Made by a program: the position numbers and the translations under genes. From Coriobacteriaceae bacterium (GTDB taxonomy: Bacteria > Actinomycetota > Coriobacteriia > Coriobacteriales > Eggerthellaceae), in contig SUUF01000036.1 in NCBI GenBank assembly GCA_015062635.1, forward strand, positions 11,736-18,717: DNA of 6,982 nt, in the 5' to 3' direction. Shown here piece by piece: positions 6,059 to 6,982 of this stretch (position 1 is its first letter; every line of letters begins with the position of its first letter). The notes under the pieces were generated by a model. It saw only the letters and a list, made by a program, of their open reading frames with translations, was not told where the DNA came from and searched no databases.

Positions 6059-6814
6059 ATGATCTCTGAATTCCCTCTTATGCTGTTCACGGTGCTCACG
6101 GGCATCGCGTGCGGCGCCTATGTGGGGGCGGCGTTGTTCCCCAAGAAAGGCGCCGATGAGAAGGCATGGCTGTTCCCGGTCATCGTGCTCGTGTTGGCTG
6201 CATGTGGTGGCTTGGCTGCCACCGGCCACCTCGGGCGCATCGAGAACATCTTCAATGTGCTGAACAACCCCGGCGCCTCCATCACGATGGAGGGCATCTG
6301 CACGGGCGTGTTGGCCGTCGTGGCCATCATCGACCTCGTGCTGGCCAAGCAGAAGGGCGAGGCCAACCGCACGCTGCGCATCGTCGGCGCCGTTGTGGGC
6401 ATCGTCTTCCTGTGCATCGTGACCTCGGTGTACGTGAAGAGCTACGGCAATCCGGTGTGGATGGCCACCCCGACCTACGGCATCTTCGTGCTCGGCGGCC
6501 TGGCTGCCGGTTTCGCCTGCTGGATGCTCTTCGCCGATGAGGACAACAAGACCCTCGCGATTGCGACCGCGGCTGTCAACGTGCTGTTCGCCATCGTGCT
6601 GGCCTGGCAGGCCGCCGTGTTCTCGGGCGCTGGTGCCGAGGGCATGATGCTCATCGCCGTGGGCGCTGTCGCCGCCATTGCAGCTGCCGTGTGCGCCTAT
6701 CTGGCCTCTTCCGGCAAGATGGCGGGCAAGACCGCGGCATATGCAGTGGTCGTCTTGGCCGTCATCGCGCTGTTCGCATCGCGCTACGGATTCTATGCCG
6801 CAAGCATCATCTAG
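6059..6814 (+). CDS. dmsC: DmsC-like menaquinol-oxidising membrane anchor subunit
   Basis: A 251-residue integral membrane protein with eight predicted helices, at about 5-25, 38-56, 77-96, 107-126, 139-159, 166-188, 194-215 and 224-248. E. coli DmsC has the same number. Sequence blocks match DmsC as I remember it: FPLMLFTV near the N-terminus, HLGRIENIFNVLNNPGAS (57-74), a helix 4-5 loop ending in TPTYGIF, and RYGFY near the C-terminus. H57 and E78 align with E. coli DmsC H65 and E87, residues linked to menaquinol binding and oxidation. This argues for DmsC rather than the NrfD/PsrC type of anchor and for electron input from menaquinol. GGGAG lies 6 nt before the ATG, and the gap from the chaperone gene is 18 bp. 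It is the last gene of the operon; the terminator follows within about 20 bp. Confidence 0.9.
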   Translation: MISEFPLMLFTVLTGIACGAYVGAALFPKKGADEKAWLFPVIVLVLAACGGLAATGHLGRIENIFNVLNNPGASITMEGICTGVLAVVAIIDLVLAKQKGEANRTLRIVGAVVGIVFLCIVTSVYVKSYGNPVWMATPTYGIFVLGGLAAGFACWMLFADEDNKTLAIATAAVNVLFAIVLAWQAAVFSGAGAEGMMLIAVGAVAAIAAAVCAYLASSGKMAGKTAAYAVVVLAVIALFASRYGFYAASII

Positions 6815-6835
6815 CGCATAACCCATACGGGGGGC

Positions 6836-6873
6836 ACGGGCCGTCACTTCGGTGGCGGCCCGTTTCTTTTTTT
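6836..6873 (+). terminator. Intrinsic terminator of the reductase operon
   Basis: A 12-bp stem, ACGGGCCGTCAC (6836-6847) with GTGGCGGCCCGT (6852-6863), contains a single G-U wobble and closes on a UUCG tetraloop (6848-6851) through the C(UUCG)G arrangement known to be unusually stable. A T-rich run, interrupted by one C, follows at 6863-6873. It lies 21 bp after the stop codon of the anchor gene, closing the four-gene transcript. The T-run is on the plus strand only, so it should act on rightward transcription. Confidence 0.93.
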
Positions 6874-6982
6874 ACTTGATTCTCGCGTGCAGGCGGGGCA
6901 TGTCATGTCCCCATAGGGCGCACCCCCAGGTGGGGTGCATGAGCGTGCAAACTTTGCCGCCTATTCCATGAAAGCCCAGGTC
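6874..6982. other. Right-edge intergenic sequence, no gene supported
   Basis: After the terminator there are 109 bp to the window edge. An ATG at 6939 meets a stop after ten codons. An ATG at 6968 stays open for the five codons that remain but has no ribosome site, so it cannot be called. The stretch holds the palindrome at 6920-6938 and the CATGT-C-ATGTCCCC sequence at 6899-6912. It may be the upstream region of a rightward gene beyond the window. Confidence 0.5.
6920..6938. promoter_or_regulatory. Perfect 7-bp inverted repeat, operator-like
   Basis: GCACCCC (6920-6926) and GGGGTGC (6932-6938) are perfect inverted arms around the pentamer CAGGT. No T-tract follows on either strand, so an intrinsic terminator is unlikely. 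A spacing of 12 bp between arm starts and a short centre fit a dimeric DNA-binding protein. Which regulator would bind is unknown, and the gene it would control lies outside the window. Confidence 0.4.

Noticed and set aside
5129..6847. A 572-codon open frame on the minus strand spanning the chaperone and anchor genes
   Set aside because: It crosses two well-supported genes and the operon terminator, has a His/Gly/Arg-rich translation without a domain, and is explained by codon bias of the plus-strand genes.
6939..6982. Start of a gene at the right edge
   Set aside because: The frame from 6939 stops after ten codons, and the ATG at 6968 has no ribosome site and only five visible codons.

Overview
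The window is GC-rich DNA that looks like a chromosomal segment from an anaerobic actinobacterium. Gut Coriobacteriia, in particular Eggerthellaceae (Eggerthella, Gordonibacter, Adlercreutzia, Slackia and relatives), are the best guess. This is inferred from base composition, the Tat-exported DmsA-like enzyme with its own TorD-type chaperone, and a DmsC-type menaquinol anchor; these genomes are known for many such operons. No marker gene proves the taxon.

Layout: positions 1-47 hold two copies of a 16-bp direct repeat at the window edge. Positions 48-1376 (minus strand) encode a membrane-anchored CE4 polysaccharide deacetylase with a long basic N-terminal tail. Positions 1377-1679 are a divergent intergenic region. 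It contains a good sigma-70-like promoter for the deacetylase, with a dyad lying over it, and a weaker promoter and possible leader structure for the rightward genes. Positions 1680-6814 are a four-gene rightward operon: a Tat-exported molybdopterin oxidoreductase (catalytic subunit), a four-cluster ferredoxin-like subunit, a TorD-family maturation chaperone and a DmsC-like membrane anchor. Gaps are 15 bp, a 4-bp ATGA overlap and 18 bp. A strong intrinsic terminator with a UUCG tetraloop follows at 6836-6873. Positions 6874-6982 hold no supported gene but contain a compact palindrome and a relative of the left-edge repeat.

How the genes work together: the anchor should oxidise menaquinol in the membrane. 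Electrons would pass through the four [4Fe-4S] clusters of the small subunit and the FS0 cluster of the large subunit to the Mo/W-bisPGD site, where an external electron acceptor is reduced. The chaperone would hold the large subunit until cofactor insertion and Tat export. This is a complete anaerobic respiratory reductase module of the DMSO reductase type. Its substrate cannot be read from the sequence. The catalytic subunit is about 160 residues longer than E. coli DmsA and seems to have a Cys where DmsA has its Mo-ligating Ser, so naming it a DMSO reductase would be premature. I found no CRISPR array, tRNA, rRNA, transposase or clearly new system here. The most open questions are the reductase's substrate and metal ligand and the short repeats and palindromes at the two edges.
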